Assembly: GCF_009905375.1 (NCBI RefSeq)
Contig: NC_133647.1
Location: forward strand, 81,659,242-81,723,241
Length of the DNA stretch: 64,000 nucleotides
Origin: Apium graveolens
Taxonomy: Eukaryota > Streptophyta > Magnoliopsida > Apiales > Apiaceae
Direction of reading: 5' to 3'
How positions within the stretch are numbered: the first letter of the stretch is position 1; the number at the start of each line of letters is the position of its first letter. The notes beneath the pieces are model-generated. The model saw only the letters and a list, made by a program, of their open reading frames with translations, searched no databases and was not told the origin of the DNA. A program made the translations under genes and the position numbers. Positions 1 through 11,621 of the stretch are shown piece by piece.

Positions 1-1098
1 ACTCCGACGACTCCCAAGAATCAATTGTAATAAAAGTGACGGATAAATTACCTTGTTTAAAGGTCAACTGAGAACGATCTATTCCTTCGATAAAGGATTT
101 TATGTAAATGATATAATTGTTTTGGGACTGGAATGTGGCTTACCCGGCACGGAGAGGTATCGGGTAGTGACCAAGCGCGGAGTGGCGCAGTATACAGTTA
201 TATGGTCTATGTGACCATTGACTTTCGGACTTGCACGAAAATGGGCAACCATCGTTAATGTCTTGATAAGCCCAAAGGCGGCTAGGTTTGTATTCCTTCT
301 ACTAGTAGAGAAAATTTCGTATTCGGCTGATCACCGGTACGTGGTTTATTCCAGTATAGTCCCTTCCTCCACTTTGGATAAATTGTTGTGAAACCTACAA
401 CAGAAGGACGATAAGGCTGAGTTTTAAATAAGGATGTTGATGTACATATATCACATCCATATGAGAATATTGGTTCAAGCATCATATTGAGATTTTGAGA
501 TAAAAAGAGTACGAGTATAAGCCGATTAAACTGATACAGTTAAAGTTGAGTTTTTCATAAAATTGACAAGCATATAAACTTTTAGAAACATTGGATATAC
601 AATGCCTAATGGTTGTTTTTCCCTAAATGATTATATTGAGATAATGGATATCTATATCTTGCTGAGCATTAGTGCTCACTCTTGCTTTTATAAATATCAT
701 ATCACAACAGATTACTAGCGTGGTCCGAACCAGGATGACTGCCCGCAAACGGGTAGGGGACACCCGTGAGTACCGTAGACTGTTCGTCCGCTAGCCACCT
801 CAGGTAGACGAATAGAGATAGTTTCCTTTTGAGTACTTGAACCAAGACTATTTGTGACCCGAGTCAGTCTCATGTAGAGCTGTTCTCGACATTCACTCTT
901 TTGAGATAATTTCCTTTGGTCTGTAATAACTTAAATACTTTAACGTTAAATTAGTAATGTTTCTGAGCATATAACCTGTGTGTATGAGTTTGGTTAAAAG
1001 GTCAAGTAATGATGTGAAAAGAGGATTAATTATTTATTAGTCAATATTAAGTGATCGTAATGATCCGAATTCCCGACCTTAAATTTGGGGGTGTTACA
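1..1098 (+). repeat. GypsyY: 3' part of a Ty3/gypsy-type LTR, cut by the window start
   Basis: The segment ends in GGGGGTGTTACA at 1087-1098, the usual end of a plant gypsy LTR. At 1099 it abuts the interior of the Copia1 5' LTR: 1099-2349 aligns with 7764-9015, while the first ~418 bases of that LTR (7346-7763 in the 3' copy) are missing here. An element ending at 1098 therefore inserted into Copia1. There is no coding sequence; short ORFs do not resemble proteins. Its 5' end and target duplication lie outside the window, so solo LTR versus full element cannot be decided. Confidence 0.7.
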
Positions 1099-2349
1099 AC
1101 TCACTTGTCAGCAGATGTTCACATAGTGATAGTTGTACAAGTATCCTTAGACTTGAGGTCATCATAGTCATCTTGTGTACACGGAACTATACTTTGGTTT
1201 AGTTCTTAGTCTCCAGGGACAATAATAAGGGCTCTACTGGGTGTAGGAATTTGTACACGAAGATATTGTATGATCAATAAAGGATCTACCCCTTCCAGTG
1301 AAAGGAAGAGAATTTTCAATGCTGATCCACTTATGCTAGTTCAGGAATCTCTGGCCAGAGTGAATGAAATTAGAAAGGAGTTTCTAATTCACATTAATTA
1401 GAACAAAGCATAGTGAATGGGAAAGCATATGATTAAATAAGATAGGCTTGACACGAGTTCCATGCCTTGTATTTAATCATGACATTGTAGGGTAGAAGGA
1501 ATTAATTGTACGATAACTATTCACTGAATGGGTTCTTGATATTCTAAGCAGTAAATTCGTATTATCCGGATAGTTGCGATATGCTGAGAAGTATCCCTCA
1601 CGATGTAGAATAAATATGATTAATTAATTATCATATTTAATGAATTAGATAATTTATATAAATAATGATAAAATAGTTTTATTATTAATTATTTCTATTA
1701 TCGACTTAATATTGAACCTGCAGGGTCACACCATAAAAGAGAATTATTTAATGGTGGAGGAATTAATTAATAATGGCTGATAATTATTTATTTATATAAT
1801 AAATAATTAATTGGAAAATTTATTAATTGATTAAATGAGATTTAATTGATTATAAATTAATTAAGAAAAAGTTCTTAATATTATTAATTAAGAATTTAAT
1901 TTTTGGAAATTAAATTAAGTGAGAGAATTATTTCTAAAGTGTTTAGAAAAAGGATTAATAATTAAAAGGTATTTTAATTATTAGTTAATTGGTTAATAAG
2001 AATAAAGGGATAATAATAATCATATTTTATGGGAAAAATTTCAGCTGAAAATTTTGCCTATAAATATACTATTATAATCCCTAATTTTGCCTCACCCTAA
2101 AAAAGTTAAGCAAACCCTAATTCTCCCACCCCTTCCTCCTCCATTACATTGATCTCTTGGTGGATACCCATGGAGTGCTTCACACTTGAGGAGCAGCTGC
2201 TAGGGATCTCCGCTCATCATTCTTGGATCGCTTTTAAAGGTTATTAGAAATCGATCCCATATAATTTAATCATGATTTGTATGCCTTTATTTGGATTTTA
2301 TATCAAGAAAATTGTTTTACCATGCTTCTGTGATGTATAAAATCCTACA
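1099..2349 (+). repeat. Copia1 5' LTR (5' end missing)
   Basis: Aligns base for base with 7764-9015 and ends CCTACA just before the primer binding site. The first ~418 bases are displaced by the GypsyY insertion. It contains TATAAATA at 2059-2066 followed by an AAACCCTAA-type box near 2113. The stretch 1600-2040 is very A/T-rich. Confidence 0.93.
2059..2066 (+). promoter_or_regulatory. TATA box of Copia1 5' LTR
   Basis: TATAAATA in a C/T-bounded context, with the same box at 8728-8735 in the 3' LTR. It lies ~285 bases before the LTR end, so transcription would start near 2090 and include the short R-U5 part. An AAACCCTAA-like box follows. Inferred promoter. Confidence 0.6.
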
Positions 2350-2350
2350 A

Positions 2351-2362
2351 TGGTATCAGAGC
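2351..2362 (+). other. Primer binding site of Copia1
   Basis: TGGTATCAGAGC, complementary to the 3' end of initiator methionine tRNA, one base after the 5' LTR. It sets the LTR boundary and shows + orientation. Confidence 0.92.
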
Positions 2363-2793
2363 TTAGGTTGTATGCATATAGATCTGTGATAAAATTTTCA
2401 GAATTTTATGATCTTGTATGAATTTATTATGCTTTTTGCAAGTTATATCATGGATTAATTATGATTGATTAGAAATTGTTTCTCAAAATTATTTTGACTA
2501 TAGATCTGGGTTCTACAAGTGTTGTAGATCGTTTGGGTATTTTTTTCATAATTTTCTGATGAGTGGATTAATTATTATGATTTTTTGAAGTTGTTTTAAT
2601 TAAATTTTATAATTTAATATATATATAATCTGTTATGTATATATATGTATTTTGTTTGTTGATGAATAAAGAAAAGGGCTGTACTGATGTTTGGATTGGC
2701 ACGACGTTCGGTGTAAGACTGGCGGCGATAGTTGAATAATAATAATAATAAAAAAGCTGACAGGCGCAGAAGAAGGAGCACGCGGGGAAAGGG

Positions 2794-2932
2794 GTGTCAC
2801 GCATTCCGGGAATACGTTACACCCTGTGGCGCATTCACGGAATGCGTTACACCTTTTAATGGCTTAAAAGTATTGCAACGCATTACCGGAATGCGTTACA
2901 GGGCATGTAACGCGTTCCTGTCATGCGTTACA
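2794..2932 (+). repeat. Four imperfect palindromes, core CGCATTCCGGAATGCG
   Basis: Four copies at about 2797-2822, 2826-2852, 2875-2900 and 2905-2932. Each reads as CGCATT, a 2-5 base centre, then AATGCG followed by TTACA; copies three and four also keep part of the matching 5' arm. Each could fold into a stable hairpin in the RNA. Copies differ at the centre (CCGGG, CACGG, ACCGG, CCTGTC). Confidence 0.85.
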
Positions 2933-3600
2933 GCCCATCAGTTTTTTTTAATTTGATTTCTTGGAGTTTCGTAACTCCGTTTTAGGCGTGCAATATATCA
3001 TTGGATTTGTTTTTCCGAGACGGATCTAATGGATTGGTCAAAAATTTTTTTTTATATAAAAGTTTTGAACTGTTTATATTCCCGAAAGTGTTTTAAAGCA
3101 TGTTTTAATTACCTTTTAAATGCTTCATGTGGTACATAGAGATGTATAATGCTTAGAGTAATATGCTACATTATTTAACATGCATACCTTTACGTTTATT
3201 TATTTTTATATATGAGATATATGCCTATGTTTATCATGCGATGATAGATTTAGGTGAACTTAAATCAATATAAGGCGTGCTCTAGAAAATCTAGAATAGG
3301 AATCATTTCTTGCCTTAACAATAATATTACGAATACAATCATGAGATTCTTGTGTTTATGAAACACGTAATTAAATATAAATTTTCAATATTGAGAGAAA
3401 GGATGATTCTGTCAAAAACAGATTTCGATTTGTAAGAAAGGGGTATTAAGTGACGCCTCTTGACAATGCTCCCCCCGATCTGGGAATCATCTGATTATCG
3501 ATTATTGATTTGAAATATTTAATTTAAAAGGAAGAATCTCTTTATAATATGATTATGATTGTAACATAATATAATCCCTCTAAAATTAAATAATATCAAG

Positions 3601-4005
3601 TAGTAATTGGCCAATGACACAACGGGCTTGTGTCGGTCAAAGCCTTCCAACATGGTAGAAAGTAGTTCTTATTTTTAAATCATTGTCATTTCGTGCTACA
3701 GTCGAGGGCTTGGATTTCGAAATAAGAAATACTTTTCTATTACATAGAGATATGTACATTGAATTAGAATCTAAAGGTTAGTCTGTGCTGCAGCCGTGGG
3801 CCGTTGGAGACTGATTCAATTGTACGAAATGTTGGGTTAGACTTGACTTAGAATATTGAGTCTGTCGTGCTACAGCCGTGACACAATTATTCAAGAGGCT
3901 AAAGTTTTATTAGGTAATAATATAAGATGTAATTGACAAGAGTTGTTTGTGTATTGAACATCACATGGCGTTTCGTGCTACAGCCGAGGTTGTGTGATGG
4001 AATGT
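3601..4005 (+). repeat. Series of hairpins with a shared GTGCTACAGCCG loop
   Basis: The motif TCGTGCTACAGCCG or close variants occurs at 3691, 3783, 3865 and 3973. The flanks of each copy are complementary to each other (for example the arms near 3661-3682 and 3709-3733, and ACATCACA against TGTGTGATGG around 3973), although the arms differ between copies. A further hairpin, GACACAA-CGGGC-TTGTGTC, lies at 3616-3634. Conserved loop with variable but paired stems suggests RNA structure. Confidence 0.75.
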
Positions 4006-4190
4006 AGGATACCTATTCCCACTAGCATTATGAATGCTTAATTTTTCACTTAAGGGGGTTATATAATTTAGATAAACTAGTGGGAGCCACTTATGAATAA
4101 AGACCCGATTCATATAGTGTTTTGAAATGAAATTGAATATTTGCTAAGTGTTGTTATGTGTTCATCATTTACAGATTTACTATATACGTT

Positions 4191-7100
4191 ATGTCTTCTG
4201 CACTATCACTCCGGAGTATACTAGATGCTGACAAGTTGACTGGTCCTAATTTTGCTGGCTGGCTTCGAAACTTGAGAATTATTCTCAGGGTTGAGAAGCT
4301 GGAATATGTGCTTGACTCACCTAAGCCTACTGAACCTGCTAGCGATGCATATAATGATTAACATGTTGTGTATCGTAAGTGGATAGATGATGCAAATGTT
4401 GCTCAATGTATCATGCTAGCTTCCATGAACATTGAGCTACAGAAGCAGCATGATCATATAGATGCTCACACTATCCTTATGTATCTACAAGAGTTGTATG
4501 ATGTGGCAGGGAGGACAGCTCGATATGAGATATCGAAGGAGCTATTCGGTTGTAGGATGTCTGAGGGATCATCTTTGAATGACCATGTACTTAAGATGAT
4601 CAATTTGATTGAACATCTTGGATAACTTGGTTTTGCCATGGATGGGGAGCTGAGCCAAGACTTGGTCTTGCAATCACTTCCGGGTTCGTTCTCGCACTTT
4701 GTTGTGAACTTTCACATGAATAAGCTGGATGTCAGCCTGCCTGAACTCCACAACATGTTGAAGACTGCGGAATCGAATTTCCCCCCTAAGAAGAGTTCTG
4801 TTCTTCTATTTGGTGAAGGTTCCAATCCTAAGAAAAGGAAGAAGAACCCTTCCAAGAAGAAGAAAGTAGGTGAGAAAAAGCCGGTTCCACCAAAAGCTGA
4901 AGACCCCAAGAGTAAAGCTGTTTGCTTTCACTGTAACAAAGTGGGGCACTGGAAGAGGAACTGCAAGGTTTACCTTGCAGAATTGAAGAAGAAGAAGGCT
5001 AGTGAGACTGCCGCTTCTGTTTCAGGTATGTTCATGATTGAATTGAATATGTCATTAAATCAAATTTCTACTTGGGTATTAGATACCTCCTGTGGTTCTC
5101 ATATTTGCAATTCGTTGCAGGGACTAAGGAGAAGTAGGACTCTTGAAGAAGAGGAGGTGATTCTACGGATGGGAAATGGAGCAAGAGTTGCTGCTGAAGC
5201 TGTAGGATCATTTCATTTACATATGCCTACGGGCAAGACTATTGTTTTAAATAATTGTTATTTTGTTCCCTCGATTGTGAGGAATATTATTTCTATTCCC
5301 ATGTTAGACTTGGCTGGATTTTCGTTTGTTATTCAGAATAATAAATGTTCAATTCTTAGAGATAATGTTCTTTTTGGAAGTGGTATTTTAAACAATGGTC
5401 CGTGTATATGTGACGTAGAGCATAATTTACTACAAATTGAACATACTAATAAAAGAAAAAGGGATGATGAAAATCTCACTTTCTTGTGGCACTGCAGACT
5501 TGGTCATATTAGTGAAAATAGACTGCGGACATTGCATAAGGAAGGGTTACTTGACCACTTTGATTTTGAATCATATCCTACATGCGAGTCTTGTCTATTG
5601 GGTAAAATGACCAAATCTCCATTTAGTGGACATGGAGAGAGGGCTGCAGATTTGCTAGGATTGGTACATACAGATGTATGTGGACCAATGTCTACGCAAG
5701 CTATGGGTGGATTTTCATACTTCATTACTTCCATAGATGATCGATCTAGATTCGGATATGTGTATTTGATGAAACACAAGTCTGAAGCCTTTAAAAAGTT
5801 CAAAGAATATAAGTATGAAGTGGAGAAACAAACCAAACATAGTATTATAACTCTTCGATCAGATCAAGGTGGTGAATACTTGAATGGAGAGTTTCTAGCT
5901 TATCTCAAAGAAAATGGTATAGTCTCCTAGTGGACTCCTCCATATACTCCACAGTTGAATGGGGTATCTGAAAGGAGAAATCGAACTTTGTTAGACATGG
6001 TTCGGTCCATGATGAGCTATGCGAATCTTCCAATATTCCTTTAGGGTTATGCATTGGAAACCTCAGCATATTTACTTAATAAGGTGCCTTCCAAATTTGT
6101 TCCTCAAACTCCATATGAGATATGGAAAGAAAGGAATCCGAGTCTTAAACACGTTAAGATTTGGGGATGTCCAGCTTATGTCAAGAAAGTTGACCCAGAT
6201 AAGCTGGAATCTCGATCCGTAAAACGTAATTTTGTGGGATATCCTAAAGAGACTTTAGGGTATTACTTTTACACCGATCATAGGGTGTTTGTCTCCAGAC
6301 ATGCTACCTTCTTGGAAAAGCAGTTTATCCTTGAAGGAAACAGTGGGAGCAAGATTGAACTTGATGAAGTTCAAGAAGCACAAACTACTACGGTTCAAGT
6401 GGAAACACCTATTCAGACTGAACAACCTTCTGTGGAACAGCCCATTCGTAGGATAGGGAGAGTGTCTCGCCAACCTGAGAGGTATTATGGCCTTGTCATT
6501 GAGAATGACAATGAGTTGTCAATCATTGATGATGACGACCCTATGACCTATAATGAGGCTATGAGTAGTGTTGACTCAGAGAAATGGCCAAGTGCCGTGA
6601 AATCCGAAATGGAATCTATGTATACCAACCAAGTATGGACTTTGGTTGAAGCACCTGAGGGTGTGAAGCCTATTGAGTGCAAATGGGTATACAAAAGAAA
6701 GATTGGAGCAGATGGTCAGGTGGAGACCTATAAGGCGAGGCTCGTGGCAAAAGGATTCAAACAAAGGCAGGGGATTGACTTTGATGAAACTTTTTCACCT
6801 GTAGCCATGTTAAAATCAATTCGGATTTTGCTTGCGATTGCTACTTACTACGACTATGAGATCTGGCAAATGGACGTGAAAATGGCCTTCCTCAATGGGA
6901 AACTTGAAGAGGAAGTGTATATGACACAACCATAGGGTTTTCTTTCCAAGGGAAATGAACACCTAATGTGTAAGCTGTTGCGAACCATATATGTTTTAAA
7001 GCAAGCTTCTCGTAGATGGAACATTCGTTTTGATGAGACAATCAAAGAGCTTGGTTTTATCAAAAACATAGATGAACCATGTGTCTACAAGAAGGTTAGT

Positions 7101-7331
7101 GGGAGCGCGGTAACATTTCTTGTATTGTATGTGGATAACATACTTCTTATAGGAAATTTTTTGTGATGCTTTCATCTGATTAGGGAGATTGTTGAAAGAG
7201 GAGATGTCAACGTCAAGAGAGTTAACACACATAACAACATAGCAGACCCTTTAACAAATCCATTTTCTCAAAGTCACTTTGATGGTCATAAAGACAAGAT
7301 GGGTATTAGATACCAGAATGATTGGCTTTAG
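4191..7331 (+). pseudogene. Copia1 gag-pol polyprotein, disrupted
   Basis: Encodes the Ty1/copia polyprotein in a single frame from ATG 4191 to TAG 7329-7331. Order: gag (4191-4900), zinc knuckle CFHCNKVGHWKRNC near 4923, protease, pre-integrase and integrase zinc motif (LWHCRLGH, CESC), integrase core (HTDVCGP, SDQGGEY, then SERRNRT), RT ([20 protein letters not shown]), and an RNase H tail (HLIREIVERGD). Stops interrupt it at 4359, 4623, 5928, 6042, 6933 and 7164 without any frameshift. The protease site reads DTSCGSH instead of DTGCGSH and the RT YVDD box reads YVDN. Between YVDN (~7136) and ~7167 the rest of RT and most of RNase H are deleted, still in frame. It cannot make active enzymes. 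The copia lineage is not assigned with confidence. Confidence 0.93.
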
Positions 7332-7332
7332 T

Positions 7333-7345
7333 ACAAGTGGGAGAT
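7333..7345 (+). other. Polypurine tract of Copia1
   Basis: ACAAGTGGGAGAT directly before the 3' LTR, the usual plus-strand primer site for copia elements. Confidence 0.8.
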
Positions 7346-9015
7346 TGAAAGAGATGTGTCCTAAGTCCAATCATGTATGATGATTTAGGAATAACTTTTA
7401 TGTAATCTGTTTTGATTTCATTGATATTAATAAAAGACTTGTTTTGGTTTATTGCGGGCTTTATCTATTTAAGTGTTTAAATAAGATATACCATAGTTTA
7501 GATTAAAGCTTTTTATGGATTATGATGAGATCATAATAATGAGACCTAAAAGATGATAACTCTAAACTTAAATATTTCCTGGTCGTAGGATTACTAACTG
7601 GTAATTAGTAATCCGCAAAGATCGGTACATACTATGTTTGCTTCATTATGAAGGATGTCCGTTCTTATAGACATTTGTGTGGTGACACTATAGCTAGTAT
7701 GTAGGTGCTTATTATAGAATAAGTTCACTGAACATGACTCACACAGCTGAACAACTGATGGAGTTCACTCACATGTCAGCAGATGTTCACATAGTGATAG
7801 TTGTACAAGTATCCTTAAACTTGAAGTCATCATAGTCATCTTGTGTAAACTGAACTATACTTTGGTTTAGTTCTTAGTCTCCAGGGACAATAATAAGGGC
7901 TCTACTGGGTGTAGGAATTTGTACACGAAGATAGTGTATGATCAATGAAGGATCTACCCCTTCCAGTGAAAGGAAGAGAATGTTCAATGCTGATCCACTT
8001 ATGCTAGTTCAGTGATCTCTGGCCAGAGTGAATGAAATTAGAAAGGAGTTTCTAATTCACATTAATTAGAACTAAGCATAGTGAAAGGGAAAACATATGA
8101 TTAAATAAGATAGGCTTGACACGAGTTCCATGCCTTGTATTTAATCATGACATTGCAGGGTAGAAGGAATTAATTATACGGTAACTATTCACTGAATGGG
8201 TTCTTGGTATTCTAAGCAGTGAATTCGTATTATCCGGATAGTCGTGATATGCTGAGAAGTATCCCTCACGATGTAGAATAAATATGATTAATTAATTAAT
8301 CATATTTAATGAATTAGAGAATTTATATAAATAATGATAAAATATTTTTATTATTATTTATTTCTACTACCGGCTTAATATTGAACCTACAGGGTCACAC
8401 CATAAAAGAGAATGATTTAATGGTGGAGGAATTAATTAAAAATGGATGATAATTATTTATTTACGTAATAAATAATTAATTGGAAAATTTAATAACTGAT
8501 TAAATGAGATTTAATTGATTATAAATTAATTAAGAAAAAGTTCTTAATATTATTAATTAAGAATTTAATTTTTGGAAATTAAATCAAGTGAGAGAATTAT
8601 TTCTAAAGTGTTTAGAAAAAGGATTAATAATTAAAAGGAGTTTTAATTATTAGTTAATTAGTTAATAAGAACAAAGGGTTAATAATAATAATATTTTATG
8701 GGAAAATTTTTAACTGAAAATTTTACCTATAAATATACTATTATAATCCCTAATTTTGCCTCACCCTAAAAAAGTTAAGCAAACCCTAATTCTCCCACCC
8801 CTTCCTCCTCCATTACATTGATCTCTTGGTGGATACCGGTGGAGTGCTTCACATTTGAGGAGCAGCTGCTAGGGATCTCCGCTCATCGTTCTTAGATCGA
8901 TTTTAAAGGTTAAAAATCGATCCCATATGATTTAATCACGATTTGTATGCCTTTATTTGGATTTTATATCAAGAAAATTGTTTTACCATGCTTTTGTGAT
9001 GTATAAAATCCTACA
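7346..9015 (+). repeat. Copia1 3' LTR, complete (1,670 bp)
   Basis: Begins TGAAAGAG after the polypurine tract and ends CCTACA, giving TG...CA ends. TATAAATA lies at 8728-8735. The last 1,252 bases match the 5' copy. The region 8280-8700 is A/T-rich without coding potential. Confidence 0.93.
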
Positions 9016-9957
9016 GGATCAGCCTGAAATCTTGCACAAAGACTGGTATCATACATGATATCAGGTCTACTTGCAGTTAGATAGAGTAAGGAGCCAATCA
9101 TACCTCTGTAGTTAGTAATATCTACTGATTTACCAGTATCCTTATCTAACTTGGTTACAGTGGCCATGGGAGTGGATATAGTTGAACAATCTTGCATTCC
9201 AAATTTCTTCAATAAATGTCTAGTGTACTTGGATTAACAGATAAAAGTGCCTTCTTCATTTTTCTTGACTTGAAGGCCCAAAAAATAGATGAGTTCTCCC
9301 ATCATACTCATTTGATATCTTGACTGCATTAGCTTTGCAAACTTCTCACAAAGTTTGGAATTTGTAGAACCAAATATGATATCATCAACATATATATATA
9401 CCAAAAGTAAGTCATTTCCATGGTTGAGGTAGAATAAAGTCTTGTCAATTGTGCCTCTATGAAACCCACTTTCCAGAAGGAATTGAGCTAAAGTCTCATA
9501 CCATGCTCTTGGAGCTTGCTTAAGGCCATAAAGTGCTTTTTGAAGACTGTGGACATGATTGGGAAATTTAGGATCTACAAAGCCTGAAGGTTGTTCAACA
9601 TATACCTCTTATTCCAATTTTACATTGAGAAAAGCACTTTTCACATCCATTTGAAAGACTTTAAACTTCTTCTGAGCAGCATAAGCCAAAAAGATCCTTA
9701 TGGCTTCTAATCTAGCGACTGGTGCAAATGTTTCATCATAATCAATACCCTCTTGTTGAGAGTAGCCTTTAGCAACCAGTCTTGCTTTATTCCTATTAAT
9801 TATGCCATCACTGTCAGTTTTATTTCTGAATACCCATTTTGTGCCTACAAGAGATCTATTCTTTGGTCTTGGCACTAGAGTCCAGACTTTATTTCTTTCA
9901 AATTCATTTAACTTTTCCTACATTACTTGCACCCAATCAGCATCTTGAAGAGCTTCT
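9016..9957 (-). pseudogene. Copia2 reverse transcriptase, cut by Copia1
   Basis: Minus-strand fragments encode copia [21 protein letters not shown] at the start, [30 protein letters not shown], the intact catalytic box YVDD at 9381-9392, and MIGSLLYLTASRPDIMY. At 9016 the frame runs into the Copia1 LTR, so the last RT residues and RNase H are separated. Frame breaks lie between 9212 and 9609. Sister sequence in Copia4 at 54217-55080. Confidence 0.9.
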
Positions 9958-10186
9958 TCCACTCTCTTTGGTTCAGTCTGAGATAGAAAAGAATGATAGA
10001 GACATTCATTTGAAGCTACAGTTCTAGTTCTGACACCTGCTTCAGGATCTCCACTGATTAAATCAGGTGTGTGTGCTTTAGTCCATTTCCTTGCAGATGG
10101 AAGTTGATCTCTAGAACTGGATCCTCCCCCATGATCCATGCTGTCTCCATCAGCATTTTCTGATGCCCCCCCTATAGTTATGCTCT

Positions 10187-10920
10187 CTAAGACTTCAGAA
10201 TTTGAGTTTGATTTTTCAGGAGTTGAAAGATCAGAGCTTCCAGAATTATCAGTATTTGGCTCATCAGAACTAGATGAATCAGAACTTGAAGAGTCAGTGA
10301 CAGGTTCCGATGCTTTTCAAGAGTCTTGAGATGTGGTAGGATCTTCAGCTTGCTCCCCCTGGACAAGTGCATTTTCCTTTGGAGTTGTTACCACAGTTTC
10401 AATGACATCAGAACTTAATCCAGTAGAACTTACAGGATCAAGATTTAAGTCATCAGAATTTCCAAAATCAGAATTTAAATCTTCATTCTCAAATCTCATC
10501 TGATCATGATCATCAAAATCTTCAAGTCCAGTAATCTTCTTATCATCAAAAGAGACATTGATAGATTTCATGACAACCCTTGTTCTTAAATTACAGACTC
10601 TGAAGGCTTTTGTGGAAAGTGGATATCCAACAAAGATTCCTTTATCAGCTTTTAGATCAAATTTTGACAGCTGTTCAGGATGAGTCTTAAGAACAAAACA
10701 CTTGCAACCAAATACATGAAAGTATTTCAGATTTGGCTTCTTTTTCTTCACCATCTCATATGGTGTTTTTCCATGCTTGTTTATGAGTGTAGCATTTTGA
10801 GTAAAACAAGCAGTCTGTACAGCTTCAGTCCAAAAATAGGTTGGCAACTTTGCTTCATCAAGCATAGTTCATGCAGCTTTAATCAGAGTCCTGTTCTTTC
10901 TTTCTACAACTCCATTTTGT
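10187..10920 (-). pseudogene. Copia2 integrase C-terminal part and acidic linker to RT
   Basis: The 182-codon frame 10865-10317 reads MLDEAKLPTYFWTEAVQTA and then the copia integrase C-terminal signature FHVFGCKCFVLK and GIFVGYPLSTKAFRV, followed by a Ser/Asp/Glu-rich linker typical before copia RT. A stop at 10317 and a frame change to the RT break it. Upstream it is cut by an unidentified ~700-bp insert at 10921. Confidence 0.9.
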
Positions 10921-11621
10921 TTGTTTTTTATTATTCATAAGTACCGGGTCTTGGGTAGTGATTAGACGCATGAAGACCTTGTTAAACAACATGTTAGGTA
11001 AAGAATACTACTACTTAGTAAGAAACTGTAAATTGAACACACAGATTTAATTAAAGGAGGTGATGTTTCGACTTCCGAGTAGTGTTAGTTTTTCTACCTT
11101 CACGTCTTGTTAACATCTCTTTGTCTCTAGGTACGACGAATCTTTGTTATCTAAAAAAAACTCTGGCTATGATATTTTACGATATTGAGGAAAACATGTG
11201 ATGGTAATCGATGATGAAACTTGGTGACCACCACTAATGAAAACTATTACAAGTGGTATTATTAGACTTTTTCAAGGTTTCAGGGGTTCTTATTCCCCAA
11301 ATTTTGGAATTAATTATGTGTTTCGGTCATTCAAATCTCATACATGGTATTTGGTTCAGGAAAAACAATTAATACACATTTCTCAAACCCCAAATATATG
11401 GATTTCTCATAGTCAAGGGGAAAGATGTGTATTAGAGAGCGGTATGAGAATCAACTTTATAACTACTATTTTAATTTTTATTTAAGGATTGTTTGGTTCA
11501 AGATGTGGTATCAAACTGGAATCAGGAATCGGGTTATTGTGGTATGGGGTTGAGGTATCATATCTGGTATCATGTGTTTGATTAAGTGCTGAAATGAGCA
11601 TTTTTAATTTAAAATATTTGA
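10921..11621. other. Unidentified ~700-bp insert in the Copia2 integrase
   Basis: Copia4 is continuous across this point (around 55940-55985), whereas Copia2 jumps from CTCCATTTTG (~10918) to CTTGATTCCATGCTC (~11630). About 30 bases present in Copia4 are replaced. The insert has no coding similarity I recognise. The part 11485-11600 (GGATTGTTTGGTTCAAG start, repeated GGTATCA words) resembles the ends of small DNA transposons, but I could not find a matching inverted end. MITE, solo LTR or a filler-DNA repair product are all possible. Confidence 0.5.

Larger units (their letters stand above)
2363..4190 (+). other. Copia1 untranslated leader (1.8 kb)
   Basis: No plausible coding frame between the primer binding site and the gag start. 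The leader is unusually long and holds two sets of repeated inverted repeats (2794-2932 and 3601-4005), a short AAT run near 2732-2750 and otherwise A/T-rich sequence. Structured leaders commonly carry packaging or translation signals in retroelements; that role is inference here. Confidence 0.8.
1099..9015 (+). mobile_element. Copia1: Ty1/copia LTR retrotransposon, degenerate
   Basis: Two direct LTR copies (1099-2349, truncated, and 7346-9015) flank a primer binding site, a long leader, one gag-pol frame in copia order (gag, protease, integrase, RT) and a polypurine tract. The right edge at 9015/9016 falls inside the RT gene of Copia2, whose sister copy Copia4 is continuous at the matching place (near 54217). 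That fixes the insertion point. The right-hand target base run would be GGATC (9016-9020); its partner is off the window. LTR divergence (about 13 mismatches in the first ~340 aligned bases, by eye) indicates an old insertion. Confidence 0.93.

Noticed and set aside
282..485. 67-codon minus-strand ORF in the first LTR
   Set aside because: Low-complexity chance frame inside an LTR, no domain, not conserved in other LTRs here.
2351..2362. tRNA gene fragments (TGGTATCAGAGC at several places)
   Set aside because: These are primer binding sites next to LTR ends; no cloverleaf around them.
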